From the NCBI RefSeq assembly GCF_012927165.1, contig NZ_JABBGA010000003.1, positions 124,001-188,000 of the forward strand: a DNA stretch of 64,000 nt, read 5' to 3'. A program made the translations under genes and the position numbers. This document shows, piece after piece, positions 27,188-36,024 of this stretch (positions are counted from its first letter, which is position 1; every line of letters begins with the position of its first letter). The notes under the pieces are model-generated. The model saw nothing but the letters and a program-made list of their open reading frames with translations. It searched no databases and was not told the origin of the DNA. Source of the DNA: Zoogloea dura (GTDB lineage: Bacteria; Pseudomonadota; Gammaproteobacteria; Burkholderiales; Rhodocyclaceae).

Positions 27188-29137
27188 TCAGGATAGCGCC
27201 GGCTTGCGCCACAGGGCCAGCCGAACCGGCGCGCCAGGGGCAAAGCGCAGACGGCCGGCCACGGTTTCACCGCGGGCCAGGCTGACTTCCTGCCAGGCTT
27301 CCGCCGGAACCTCAGCGGAGAAGGCCAGCAGATCAGTACGAGCCTGGTCATCTTCCGCCGTTGCCACCAGGCGGCCGCCCGGCGCCAGGCGGGCCCAGGC
27401 CGCGACCAGCCAGTCGCTCAGGCCCGCCGCGCCGCGGATGAACACGGCGTCCGGCATCGGCCATTCACGGCAGCGCAGGGGCGAAGCGGCAGGCGTGGCG
27501 GCCAGGTTTTCACCGATGCCGGCCTCCTGCAGGCTGACCCCGAGGAGGTTCGGCTCGATGCCGACGGCCCGCACCCGGGCGGTCGGCACGGCGCGCGCCC
27601 ATTCAAGTGCGAGGCTGGCCTCGCCATCGGAGATGGCCCAGCCGCTCTCCCAGGCAGCGGGTTGCAACCAGGCCAGGGCCAGCAGGCGGGCCGCCAGCGG
27701 CAAGGCCGCCGGGGCACCCTCGCCGAGGGCCGCGTCGGACAGGCCGGGCAGCTCGCTGAAGGCGCCGGACGAGGGCCCGGTGGCGATCACCAGCACCGCG
27801 CGGGCATCGACCGGATCACGCAGCTCCACCAGCTCGGAGGCCAGCCAGGCACGCGCCTGCAGGCCAGCCGCGGGGAACTCGCAGACCCACACACGGGCGC
27901 GGTCAAAGCCGCAGTCGAGCAGGAGACGGGCCACGGCGCGGGGCGCCTCCGCATCAGCCAGCGGCACCGCCAGCAGGCGATGGGCCCGCAACTGGCCCCG
28001 CAAGGCCGCCAGCGGCGCCCGCCGCAGGTCCACCACCGAGACGATCTCGGCGGACACGCCCAGTGCGGCACAGGCCGCCTGGACCCGGCCGACACCCGGC
28101 AGCACACGCACATGGGCCGGCCCCAGCTCGGCCAGCAACTCGGGCGCGGGACCGTCACCGGCCGCATCGCCCACCACCACCAGCACGCTGCCCGCATGCC
28201 CGGCGCTGCGCACCTCGAGGTGCACGGCGTCCGCTGCGCACAGGCGTTGGGGTGCCTCCAGCCCGAGGTCCTGCAGGCGGTCGAGGGCATCGGCGCTGCC
28301 GAGGATCAGGCGGGCCGAACGCAAGGCGGCGTGGGCTGCGGCAGACAGCACCGGAGGCTGCTCGAGCCCCAGGCTGAGGATGGTGAGGGGCGGCAGGGGC
28401 TCCGGCTCGCTGGCCGCCTCGACCGGCGCACTGGTCTCGATCACGCTGGCAAGGGACTCGCCAGGTACGTCGCCGGAAACAGGCTCGACATCGGCATCCC
28501 CGTCGACCTCGCCGAGGCCGGGCATCTCGACCTGCTCACCCGCAGCCGCCGGACTGCGCTCACCACGGCCGCGACGACGCTTGCGCTTGCGGCGGGGCGC
28601 CTCGACGGTGGCTTCATCGGCCGCCCCGTCCACCACCTCGTCCGCGGCACCGGGTTCGTCGTCGCCCTCAGCCTCCGGCGATGACTCGAGCGCTCCGGCA
28701 TCCGCGAGCGCAACGTCAAGCGGCGCTGCGGGCTCCTGCGCTGCATCGAGTTGCGGTGGCGCGTCCGGCGCGGCAACGGGAGCCTCGGGAATGGCTTCCG
28801 GCTCGGCATTGGGCAACTCAGGTGCCACCTCGAGCGCCGGCAGTGCCACTTCCGCGCTCGCAAACAGGTCGGCGGTGACGACATCCAGCGGGGCCGCCTC
28901 AACCGCCTTGGGCTTGCGCGGTGCTCGCTTGGCCTTAGGCTTGGTGGCCGGCGCGGTCACCTCCGCGGCGGAGGCTTCGCCCGGCGTCGGAAGGGCATCG
29001 GCAGAGGCTGCGTCCGGCGGCGTCTTGCGCGCACTGCGGGCCGGCGCCTTGCGGCGGGCAGGCGCAGGCACGGCAGCGGAATCGATGGCGGCGTCGGCCG
29101 GCACGGCCTCCGGGAGGGTGAGATTGTCTTCGCTCAT
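27188..29137 (-). CDS. CbiE/CbiT-like precorrin methyltransferase with long disordered N-terminal extension
   Basis: A 649-residue product (ATG at 29137). Residues ~1-245 are low complexity: Ala/Pro/Glu-rich with basic tracts ([25 protein letters not shown], then [11 protein letters not shown]), resembling disordered tails of RNase E-like proteins. Residues ~250-450 look like the CbiE/CobL N-terminal methylase ([31 protein letters not shown]), and ~455-649 like CbiT ([35 protein letters not shown]). Key motifs are degenerate: the SAM-binding GxGxG of CbiT reads AISDGEAS, and the GDP motif of CbiE reads VGDAAGDG. It sits directly upstream of cobA. A diverged precorrin-6Y methyltransferase/decarboxylase is the best guess. 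Activity is doubtful. Confidence 0.65.
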   Translation of the reverse strand: MSEDNLTLPEAVPADAAIDSAAVPAPARRKAPARSARKTPPDAASADALPTPGEASAAEVTAPATKPKAKRAPRKPKAVEAAPLDVVTADLFASAEVALPALEVAPELPNAEPEAIPEAPVAAPDAPPQLDAAQEPAAPLDVALADAGALESSPEAEGDDEPGAADEVVDGAADEATVEAPRRKRKRRRGRGERSPAAAGEQVEMPGLGEVDGDADVEPVSGDVPGESLASVIETSAPVEAASEPEPLPPLTILSLGLEQPPVLSAAAHAALRSARLILGSADALDRLQDLGLEAPQRLCAADAVHLEVRSAGHAGSVLVVVGDAAGDGPAPELLAELGPAHVRVLPGVGRVQAACAALGVSAEIVSVVDLRRAPLAALRGQLRAHRLLAVPLADAEAPRAVARLLLDCGFDRARVWVCEFPAAGLQARAWLASELVELRDPVDARAVLVIATGPSSGAFSELPGLSDAALGEGAPAALPLAARLLALAWLQPAAWESGWAISDGEASLALEWARAVPTARVRAVGIEPNLLGVSLQEAGIGENLAATPAASPLRCREWPMPDAVFIRGAAGLSDWLVAAWARLAPGGRLVATAEDDQARTDLLAFSAEVPAEAWQEVSLARGETVAGRLRFAPGAPVRLALWRKPALS

Positions 29138-29205
29138 GTTCTGGCGGCCGTACCCATGCACGACCGGAAAAACGGGGGCCGCAGGATAACACGAAGCGTT
29201 TTCCC

Positions 29206-29349
29206 ATCCGCGGACAGGCCGGCTCCGGACAGCCTTCCCCCTGGAGCACACCCGTGACGAGATGTCCCATGCTCAAGGGCCTGGAAGACGAAGGGAATAT
29301 CCACATCGTGGGCGCGCTCCACAACTCCGGCAGCGGCGAGGTCCGCTAA
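29206..29349 (+). pseudogene. Possible remnant of a beta-carbonic anhydrase gene (3' end only)
   Basis: An open plus-strand frame ends in TAA at 29347-29349, and its last ~26 codons read MLKGLEDEGNIHIVGALHNS then GSGEVR. This resembles the C-terminal end of bacterial beta-class carbonic anhydrases (pattern: L..L..EGKIKIVGA.YD...GKV). Nothing upstream resembles the catalytic part with its zinc Cys/His residues, and the upstream bases overlap the 5' flank of the CbiET-like gene. So this looks like a decayed fragment left after a rearrangement. The left boundary is arbitrary. Confidence 0.4.
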
Positions 29350-29383
29350 TGCTGACGGACCGCGTCGACAGGTGGCGGTGCTG

Positions 29384-29848
29384 TCACACCGGCTTCGCCA
29401 CCATCAAGAAGTACACCATGACCATGGCCAGGAATGCCGGATAACCCAGCATCTCCCAGCGCCGCGCATAGTGCCAGTAGCGCCCGGGGAGTGGCGTTCC
29501 CTGCTCATGGGCGGCCAGGGCCATCCGCCCCATCCTGATCTGGTACCACACCACCGGCAGCCAGCAGAGGCCAGCCACCCCGTACAGCGCGATCGAGGCG
29601 ACGATCCAGAGGGCATCCAGGGGGTAACCGGCCAGGTGGATCAGGTAGGCCCCGGTCAAGGGCTGAATGACGACGGCAGGCGTGGTGAACCACCAGTCGG
29701 CCTTCACCACCAGACGCGAGACCACGGCGATTGCTGCCACGGAGCCGGATCGATTCGCGAAGAACAGGTAGAAGGCCGTCCCGAAGCCGGTGCCGACCAA
29801 CAGCACCGAGGAGAGGACATGAATCGTCTTGAGGGTCAGATAGTCCAT
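29384..29848 (-). CDS. DUF2269 integral membrane protein
   Basis: A 154-residue, four-helix membrane protein. It starts MDYLTLKTIHVLSSVLLVGTGFGTAFYLF (TM1 with the conserved His of the family). TM2 is around WWFTTPAVVIQPLTGAYLI, TM3 around ALWIVASIALYGVAGLCWLPVVW, and TM4 at the C-terminus (PAFLAMVMVYFLMV). His-containing helices of this family suggest a heme- or metal-binding membrane role, but no function is established. Its ATG at 29848 overlaps the end of the SDR gene by 13 nt, so the two are translationally coupled. Confidence 0.85.
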   Translation of the reverse strand: MDYLTLKTIHVLSSVLLVGTGFGTAFYLFFANRSGSVAAIAVVSRLVVKADWWFTTPAVVIQPLTGAYLIHLAGYPLDALWIVASIALYGVAGLCWLPVVWYQIRMGRMALAAHEQGTPLPGRYWHYARRWEMLGYPAFLAMVMVYFLMVAKPV

Positions 29849-31098
29849 GATCGCGGCTCCGCAGACAGAATGAAGAGGATGGCCAGGATGGGCAGGTTCT
29901 TCAGGACCGGCCCGAAGGGGTGCGTCAGAAACTCCGGCATGGTCATGACTATGATCCCCGTGTAGGCAATCACCAGTGCCGCCTGGGCGCCCCAGAGGGC
30001 GCGGCCGGGATAACGGATGCATGCCACCCCCATCGCCAGGTCCAGCACCGACGCGGCATGGAGGGCCAGTATCGCGGGCCACCCCGAGATCCCGGCGCGC
30101 CCCAGGAGCGCCAGGCTTTCCGCCACCGGATGGGCCATGAGGCTCACCCAGGCCGTCGCGATCCAGACCCAGGCCAGCGCATGACGCAACAGGCCCGACT
30201 GCCAGGCGGCAAGGGCGCGCAGCCCCAGGAGTTCGGCTTCCGCTGGCGCCATGAACTGTTCGATGCGCCTCGGCGGGTGACCCAGCAGACGGGTGGTGCC
30301 CGCCATTGAGCCGGCGTTGCCAGCCCTGAGCATGCGCCAGGTGTCCGGCGTCAAGCTCGCGCCGGGTAGCCACGCCGACAGTCTGGCCACGCCCCCCATC
30401 AACCGTGCCGGGACCTTCAGGTAAAGCGCCTCACCGAGCCCCATGGCCCGGCGGTAGTGCTCCAGCATGGCGCGAAAGCTCACAGGCGATGCTCCCACCA
30501 TGTCCACCTGCTGTCCGGCCGGCTCGGTGGGCTGGGCAGCCCGCAACACGCCCTCGGCCAGATCGTCGATGTGGATCGGTTGGAAAATGGCCTGCCCCAC
30601 GTCGGGAACGGGAATCACAGGCAGACTCGCCAGCATCCGGAACAGGGCCGCAGAGCCACCCGCCTGGCCATGGACCAGGGAGGGACGCAGGATCTGCCAC
30701 TCCAGCGGCAACCCGCTCAGGAAGCGATCCGCCGCATGCTTGCTCCTGAAGTAGGGCGTGTCGCCGCGCTCCGCGCCCAAGGCCGAAATCTGGATGACCC
30801 GCCGCACACCGGCCCTGAGGCAGGCGGCGAACAGGGCGGCCGGCGCTCGATGGTGGATGTCGTCGAAGCGGGCCGACGGACTTTCGGTGATGATTCCGAC
30901 TGCATTGACGACCACATCGATGCCTTCCAGGCGGCCCGCCCAGCACCAGCAGTCCGTGTCCGTGGCGTAATCAATGAGGATGTCCGCCGGCCCCACCGGG
31001 TGCCGGACACCCCTGATGACCTGATGGCCGGCGTGAGTGAACCGGTCGCAAATGGCCTGGCCGATGAGGCCCGAAGCACCGCAGACCAGGACTCTCAT
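29836..31098 (-). CDS. NAD(P)-dependent epimerase/SDR-family protein with DoxX-like membrane C-terminus
   Basis: A 420-residue fusion. Residues 1-~290 are an atypical SDR/NmrA-like Rossmann domain with MRVLVCGASGLIGQAICDRF (glycine-rich NAD(P) motif), VVVNAVGII, ISALGAERG, and YFRSKHAADRFL, where Tyr-x3-Lys has the order YFRSK. Residues ~305-420 contain four hydrophobic helices of DoxX-like type. Such fusions are found next to DUF2269 genes in many proteobacteria. The substrate is unknown. The ATG at 31098 overlaps the stop of a 26-codon leader frame, and the operator at 31199-31218 suggests control by the adjacent GbsR/MarR-like regulator. Confidence 0.88.
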   Translation of the reverse strand: MRVLVCGASGLIGQAICDRFTHAGHQVIRGVRHPVGPADILIDYATDTDCWCWAGRLEGIDVVVNAVGIITESPSARFDDIHHRAPAALFAACLRAGVRRVIQISALGAERGDTPYFRSKHAADRFLSGLPLEWQILRPSLVHGQAGGSAALFRMLASLPVIPVPDVGQAIFQPIHIDDLAEGVLRAAQPTEPAGQQVDMVGASPVSFRAMLEHYRRAMGLGEALYLKVPARLMGGVARLSAWLPGASLTPDTWRMLRAGNAGSMAGTTRLLGHPPRRIEQFMAPAEAELLGLRALAAWQSGLLRHALAWVWIATAWVSLMAHPVAESLALLGRAGISGWPAILALHAASVLDLAMGVACIRYPGRALWGAQAALVIAYTGIIVMTMPEFLTHPFGPVLKNLPILAILFILSAEPRSWTI

Positions 31099-31175
31099 CG
31101 ACCTCCCCCGGCGAGGTCGCAGCCCACCAGAGGCGGCGGGACGGAGATCCCGGTCATCAGCTTGCTGACTTTCAT
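31095..31175 (-). CDS. Short leader ORF (26 codons) overlapping the SDR start
   Basis: The frame begins ATG at 31175 with GAGAGG 5 nt upstream and encodes MKVSKLMTGISVPPPLVGCD, then LAGGGR and TGA at 31095-31097. The stop overlaps the SDR ATG (ATGA), the usual arrangement for translational coupling. The first eight residues look like the start of a CBS-domain protein (MKVSKLMT), so it may be the stump of a lost gene or a leader peptide. No other function is visible. Confidence 0.45.
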   Translation of the reverse strand: MKVSKLMTGISVPPPLVGCDLAGGGR

Positions 31176-31198
31176 GGCGCCCTCTCTTTAAAACAGTA

Positions 31199-31218
31199 AT
31201 TTCAGTAAAAACAGAAAT
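31199..31218. promoter_or_regulatory. Operator-like inverted repeat upstream of the SDR/DUF2269 operon
   Basis: ATTTCAGT and ACAGAAAT flank AAAA: 8-bp arms with one mismatch. The same half-site recurs as a perfect repeat at 31809-31826 upstream of the adjacent regulator gene, so both are probably its binding sites. Confidence 0.6.
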
Positions 31219-31226
31219 TAATATCC

Positions 31227-31251
31227 AAAAAAAACGGGCGATGCTGCCCGT
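31227..31251 (-). terminator. Intrinsic terminator of the GbsR/MarR-like regulator gene
   Basis: On the minus strand ACGGGC, a 6-nt loop and GCCCGT form a perfect 6-bp stem directly followed by a run of T (A-run at 31227-31234 on the plus strand). It lies 5 nt after the regulator stop. Confidence 0.85.
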
Positions 31252-31255
31252 CCCT

Positions 31256-31783
31256 TCAGGGTTTCCGGCGGACCACCTGACTGATCCTGGCACTGACGCC
31301 CAAGGTCTTCATCAAGGTCTCCGGCTTCAACCGGAGCATCTCGTCAGCCAGGGTGCCCATGATCTCGATGAACTTCAGGGTCTCCTCGATCCGCTGCCGC
31401 GTACCTTCGTGCTCTTCCTCGATGACCGGGTTGTCCAGGCACTCCCGGAGGGCAACCACCGTCGGGTCGATCTCCCGCTGACGGCGCCCTGCAACGATCA
31501 GCTTGAACAACTCCCACACATCGGTGGACGTCTCGAAATGGTCGCGGCGATCGCCCTTGAGATGGATGATCCGCACCAGATTCCAGGACTGGAGTTCCTT
31601 GAGGCTGTTGCTCACATTGGATCGGGCCACCCCCAGCGTGCTGGTGATCTCTTCCGCATCCATCGGCCGACCGGCCAGATAGAGAAGGGCGTGGATCTGG
31701 GCTACGGTCCGATTGACCCCCCAACGTGATCCCATCTCACCCCAATGGAGCACAAAACGCTCGGCTATCGGTTTCAGTTCCAT
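31256..31783 (-). CDS. GbsR/MarR-type winged-helix regulator
   Basis: A 175-residue regulator starting MELKPIAERFVLHWGEMGSRW. The GEMG..WG.NRT motif followed by AQIHALLYLAGRPMDAEEITSTLGVARSNVSNSLKEL is typical of the GbsR/MarR-like group (HTH about residues 35-65, wing near KGDRRDHF). The C-terminal half is helical, with EEEHEGTRQRIEETLKFIEIMG. The ATG at 31783 is chosen over an upstream frame to 31846 that would run through the palindrome at 31809-31826. That palindrome and the related one at 31199-31218 indicate autoregulation and control of the SDR operon. The gene ends in a strong terminator. Confidence 0.88.
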   Translation of the reverse strand: MELKPIAERFVLHWGEMGSRWGVNRTVAQIHALLYLAGRPMDAEEITSTLGVARSNVSNSLKELQSWNLVRIIHLKGDRRDHFETSTDVWELFKLIVAGRRQREIDPTVVALRECLDNPVIEEEHEGTRQRIEETLKFIEIMGTLADEMLRLKPETLMKTLGVSARISQVVRRKP

Positions 31784-31808
31784 GACCGTTACTTTACCCC
31801 TTCCTTTG

Positions 31809-31826
31809 TTTCTGTCAATACAGAAA
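31809..31826. promoter_or_regulatory. Perfect inverted repeat upstream of the regulator (autoregulatory operator)
   Basis: TTTCTGT and ACAGAAA form 7-bp perfect arms around CAAT, 26 bp upstream of the regulator ATG. It has the same half-site and the same 4-nt spacer as the element at 31199-31218. Confidence 0.65.
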
Positions 31827-31897
31827 TCAAGGAAGGGGTATTTCATTCCAAGGCCTGAAGCCCCCGCCAGAGCGCAAAGCCGGCGGGCTGGGCGGAC

Positions 31898-34800
31898 TTA
31901 CAGCAGCACGCGCTCGATGCCGCCGCTGTTGGCCTTGCTCACGTAGTCGGCCATCCAGTTGTCGCCAAGGAGGTGCTTGGCCATCTCGACGACGATGTAG
32001 TCCGCGCCCACGTTGGCATCGTTGGTGTAACGGGACAGGCCCTGCAGGCAGCTCGGGCAGGAGGTGAGGATGGTCACCGGGGTGGCGGCGTCGGCACCGC
32101 GCAACAGCTCGGCCCCCTTCTCGATCTCCTCCTGCTTGCGGAAGCGGACCTGGGTGGAGATGTCCGGGCGGGACACCGCCAGGGTGCCGGATTCGCCGCA
32201 GCATCGGTCACTCAGATCAACCCGCGTACCCATCAGCTCGTTGGCCACCTTGATGCCGGAATGGACCTTCATCGGGGTATGGCAGGGCTCGTGGTACATG
32301 TAGCGTGTACCGGTGATGCCTTCCAGCTTGAGGCCCTTCTCCATCAGGTACTCATGGATGTCCAGCAGCCGGCAGCCCGGGAAGATCTTCTCGAACTGGT
32401 ACTTCATCAGCTGATCCATGCAGGTGCCGCAGGACACGATCACCGTCTTGATGTCGAGGTAATTGAGCGTGTTGGCGACCCGGTGGAAGAGCACCCGGTT
32501 GTCGGTGGTGATCTGCTGGCCCTTGTCCTCCTCGCCGGCCGAGGTCTGCGGATAGCCGCAGCACAGGTAGCCCGGCGGCAGCACGGTGGTGGCGCCGACC
32601 TGGTAGAGCATGGCCTGGGTGGCCAGGCCGACCTGGCTGAACAGGCGCTCGGAACCGCAGCCGGGGAAGTAGAACACTGCCTCGGACTCGTCGCGCTTGA
32701 CCTGCGGATTGCGGATCACCGGGACGATGGTGTCATCCTCGATGTCGAGCAGGGCCCGCGAGGTGCGCTTGGGCAGGCCGCCCGGCATGGGCTTGTTGAT
32801 GAAGTGGATCACCTGGGCCTTGATCGTCGGCTTGCCGAGGGTGGCGGGCGGATGCTGGACTTGGTTCTGGATCAGGCCCAGCGACTTGCCGATGCGGTGC
32901 CCCAGGCGCTGGGCCTTGTAGCCCCACTCGATCATGCCGGTGCGGATGGCCTTGATGGTGGCCGGGTCCTTGGCGGTGAGGAAGGCCATGGCGGCGGCCT
33001 TGCCCGGGTTGAAGGACTTCTTGCCTTGCTCCCGCAGCAGGTTGCGCATCTTGATCGACACGTCGCCGAAGTCGATGTCCACCGGGCAGGGCTTCTCGCA
33101 CTTGTGGCAGACCGTGCAGTGGTCGGCCACGTCCTCGAACTCGGCCCAGTGGGCCAGCGACACGCCGCGGCGGGTCTGCTCCTCGTACAGGAAGGCCTCG
33201 ATCAGCAGCGAGGTGCTGAGGATCTTGTTGCGCGGGCTGTAGAGCAGGTTGGCGCGGGGCACGTGGGTGGAGCACACCGGCTTGCACTTGCCGCAGCGCA
33301 GGCAGTCCTTGATGTCATGGGAGATCTCGCCGATGGCGGTCTGCTCCATGATCAGGGACTCATGGCCCATCAGGTTGAAGCTGGGGGTGTAGGCGTTGTC
33401 GAGGTTGCCGCCGCGCAGCAGCTTGCCGCGGTTGAAGCGGCCTTCCGGGTCCACCCTTTTCTTGTAGTCCCAGAAGTTGGCCATCTCGGCGTCGGTGAGA
33501 TAGTCCAGCTTGGTGATGCCGATGCCGTGCTCGCCGGAGATCACGCCGTCGAGCGAGCGGGCCAGCTCCATGATGCGGTCCACGGCGCGGTTGGCCGTCT
33601 GCAACATCTCGTAGTTGTCGGAGTTGACCGGGATGTTGGTGTGCACGTTGCCATCGCCGGCGTGCATGTGCAGGGCCACGAAGACGCGGCCGCGCAGCAC
33701 CTGCTTGTGCAGCTTCTTGATCTCGTCGCGCAGCGGCCCGAACAGCTGGCCGTCGAAGATCTTGTCGAGGCGCGGCTTGAGCTCGGTCTTCCAGCCGGTA
33801 CGCACGGAGTAGTCCTGCAGGCGGTGGAACAGGCGCGGATTGGCGGCCCGGTTGGAGAGCTCTCCGGCCACCACGCCATACTCTGCGAAGTGGGGTTCGG
33901 CCTCGGCCAAGGGCATGTCGAGGTTGTCGAGCAGCCACTGCCAGCGGCGGCGCACGCTGGCCACGTAATCCAGCGCGTCCTTGCGGCGCTCGCCAATCAG
34001 TTCGTCGCGGGAGATGGTGGCGTCGCCGGTATCCAGCGGCAGCTCACCCTGCAGGCGCTCAATCAGGGCGTCGCACAGGGCCAGCTTGTTCTGGGTGGAC
34101 AGTTCGATGTTGATGCGCTCAATGCCGTCGCAGTAGTCGCCCATCCGCGGCAGCGGGATCACCACGTCCTCGTTTACCTTGAAGGCGTTGGTGTGACGGG
34201 AGATGGCGGCGGTGCGCGAGCGGTCGAGCCAGAACTTCTTGCGCTGCTCGGGGCTGACCGCGATGAAGCCTTCGGCGCCGCGGGTGTTGGTCATGCGGAT
34301 GACCTCGGAGGCGGCGGTCATCACCGCGGCTTCGTCGTGGCCGACGATGTCGCCGATCAGCACCATCTTGGGCCGCCCGTGGCGCTTGGCCTTGGTGGTG
34401 TAGCCCACCGCCTTGACGTAGCGCTCGTCCAGGTGCTCCAGGCCGGCCAGCAGCACGCCGGCGGCGTTGCCGGCACCACCCGGCTTGAAGTAGTCGGTGA
34501 TCTCGACGATGGCCGGCACCGCTTCGCGCACCTGGCCGAAGAACTCCAGGCAGACCGTGCGGGTGACCGGCGGCATCTTGTGCAGCACCCAGCGCGACGC
34601 CACGATCAGGCCGTCGGTGCCTTCCTTCTGCACCCCCGGCACACCACCGAGGAACTTGTCGGTCACGTCCTTGCCCAGTCCGTCCTTGCGGCAGGCTGCG
34701 CCCGGCATGGAGAGGACTTCCTCGGACAGGAACTTGTAGCCCTTCGCATCAAAGCGCTTGAGGCGGAAGGACACGGTCTTCTGCTCGTGGATCTTGCCGA

Positions 34801-35785
34801 AATTGTGGTCGAGGCGCTCCACCTCGAGCCAGTTGCCGTCCGGCGTGACCATCTTCCACCAGGCCAGGTTGTCCAGCGCGGTGCCCCACAGCACGGCCTT
34901 CTTGCCGCCGGCGTTCATGGCGATGTTGCCGCCGATGCAGGAAGCGCTGGCCGAGGTCGGGTCCACCGCAAACACGCGGCCGGCCGCCGAGGCGGCTTCG
35001 GAGACGCGCTCGGTGACCACACCGGCTCCGGTACGGATGGTGGCGTAGGGAGCGGACATCGGGCCGTTGAGGCCAGGCAGCACGACCTCCTCGACCGGGC
35101 CCAGGTCAATCAGCTTTTCGGTGTTGATGACCACCGACTTCGCGTCCAAGGGCACGGCGCCGCCGGTGTAGCCGGTGCCGCCGCCGCGCGGGATGATGGT
35201 CAGCCCGAGCTCGATGCAGCTCTTCACCAGCGGCGCCATCTCTTCCTCGGTGTCCGGGTAGAGGACCACGAAGGGATATTCGACGCGCCAGTCGGTGGCA
35301 TCGGTCACGTGGGAAACCCGGGCGTGACCGTCGAAACAGATGTTGTCCTTGCGGGTATGGCGGGCCAGCTCGCGCAGCACGCGCTTGCGCAGTTCGCCGG
35401 TCTCGTCGAAGAGGCGGGCGAAACGGTCCACCGCCGCATTGGCGGCCACCACCAGGCTGGCCACCTTGGTGCTGCGCTCGGGATCCTCGCCGCTGGCTTC
35501 CTCGCGGCGCTTCTCGACCTCGGACAGGCGGTGGCGCAGGGCGCCGATCAAAGCACCGAGACGATCGCGGTTGGCCAGCAGGTCGTCCTGCAGGTAGGGG
35601 TTGCGCTGGACCACCCAGACGTCCCCCAGCACCTCGTAGAGCATCCGCGCGGAGCGGCCGGTGACACGCTCGGAACGCAGGGCGTCGAGGGTGTGCCACG
35701 CATCGGCGCCAAGCAGGCGGATGACGATCTCCCGGTCGGAGAACGAAGTGTAGTTATAGGGAATTTCACGCAGGCGCTGGGTCAT
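31898..35785 (-). CDS. Large FAD-linked oxidoreductase / Fe-S protein (DUF3683; D-lactate/glycolate dehydrogenase-like)
   Basis: A 1,295-residue soluble flavo-iron-sulfur protein. Residues 1-~130 match the DUF3683 N-terminal region ([26 protein letters not shown]). Then comes a FAD-binding_4 domain ([34 protein letters not shown]; about 170-330), and a FAD-oxidase C domain ending [17 protein letters not shown]. Two 4Fe-4S motifs follow ([11 protein letters not shown] and [14 protein letters not shown]; about 830-910). Last are two cysteine-rich CCG domains ([39 protein letters not shown]). It thus fuses GlcD-like and GlcF/LutA-like parts in one chain and likely oxidises a 2-hydroxy acid, passing electrons to quinone or another acceptor. 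The substrate is unproven. Confidence 0.92.
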   Translation of the reverse strand: MTQRLREIPYNYTSFSDREIVIRLLGADAWHTLDALRSERVTGRSARMLYEVLGDVWVVQRNPYLQDDLLANRDRLGALIGALRHRLSEVEKRREEASGEDPERSTKVASLVVAANAAVDRFARLFDETGELRKRVLRELARHTRKDNICFDGHARVSHVTDATDWRVEYPFVVLYPDTEEEMAPLVKSCIELGLTIIPRGGGTGYTGGAVPLDAKSVVINTEKLIDLGPVEEVVLPGLNGPMSAPYATIRTGAGVVTERVSEAASAAGRVFAVDPTSASASCIGGNIAMNAGGKKAVLWGTALDNLAWWKMVTPDGNWLEVERLDHNFGKIHEQKTVSFRLKRFDAKGYKFLSEEVLSMPGAACRKDGLGKDVTDKFLGGVPGVQKEGTDGLIVASRWVLHKMPPVTRTVCLEFFGQVREAVPAIVEITDYFKPGGAGNAAGVLLAGLEHLDERYVKAVGYTTKAKRHGRPKMVLIGDIVGHDEAAVMTAASEVIRMTNTRGAEGFIAVSPEQRKKFWLDRSRTAAISRHTNAFKVNEDVVIPLPRMGDYCDGIERINIELSTQNKLALCDALIERLQGELPLDTGDATISRDELIGERRKDALDYVASVRRRWQWLLDNLDMPLAEAEPHFAEYGVVAGELSNRAANPRLFHRLQDYSVRTGWKTELKPRLDKIFDGQLFGPLRDEIKKLHKQVLRGRVFVALHMHAGDGNVHTNIPVNSDNYEMLQTANRAVDRIMELARSLDGVISGEHGIGITKLDYLTDAEMANFWDYKKRVDPEGRFNRGKLLRGGNLDNAYTPSFNLMGHESLIMEQTAIGEISHDIKDCLRCGKCKPVCSTHVPRANLLYSPRNKILSTSLLIEAFLYEEQTRRGVSLAHWAEFEDVADHCTVCHKCEKPCPVDIDFGDVSIKMRNLLREQGKKSFNPGKAAAMAFLTAKDPATIKAIRTGMIEWGYKAQRLGHRIGKSLGLIQNQVQHPPATLGKPTIKAQVIHFINKPMPGGLPKRTSRALLDIEDDTIVPVIRNPQVKRDESEAVFYFPGCGSERLFSQVGLATQAMLYQVGATTVLPPGYLCCGYPQTSAGEEDKGQQITTDNRVLFHRVANTLNYLDIKTVIVSCGTCMDQLMKYQFEKIFPGCRLLDIHEYLMEKGLKLEGITGTRYMYHEPCHTPMKVHSGIKVANELMGTRVDLSDRCCGESGTLAVSRPDISTQVRFRKQEEIEKGAELLRGADAATPVTILTSCPSCLQGLSRYTNDANVGADYIVVEMAKHLLGDNWMADYVSKANSGGIERVLL

Positions 35786-35993
35786 CGGGGTACCTGGGTT
35801 CTGACAGCAGAGAACGGGACATTTTAGCGGACGGACCCGCCTTCTGTCTCCGGAAACAAAGCCTTACGGCTGCAGGGGGTTCTCAGCGGAGGAGGGAGGC
35901 AAGGCTGTTGACCCGGAACGGGGGGCAGGGTTCAACCTGCCCGGGCGGGCGGCAGACGCCCGTCAGGCGGCGTACGGGACGGGTAGCAGGCGG

Positions 35994-36012
35994 CGGGAGG
36001 CCATGCCTCCCG
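35994..36012. terminator. Hairpin downstream of the GDSL esterase gene
   Basis: CGGGAGGC and GCCTCCCG form a perfect 8-bp stem with a CAT loop, 12 nt past the esterase stop. There is no clear T-run, so its terminator role is tentative. The rest of 35786-36024 shows only GC-rich spacer and the presumed promoter of the FAD/Fe-S gene. Confidence 0.4.
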
Positions 36013-36024
36013 GAGAGAAAACGA

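Noticed and set aside
31973-35827. Very long open frame on the plus strand opposite the FAD/Fe-S oxidoreductase
   Set aside because: It exists because high GC content leaves few stops in the antisense frame; its Gly/Ala/Val/His-rich translation has no domain and the minus-strand protein is well conserved.
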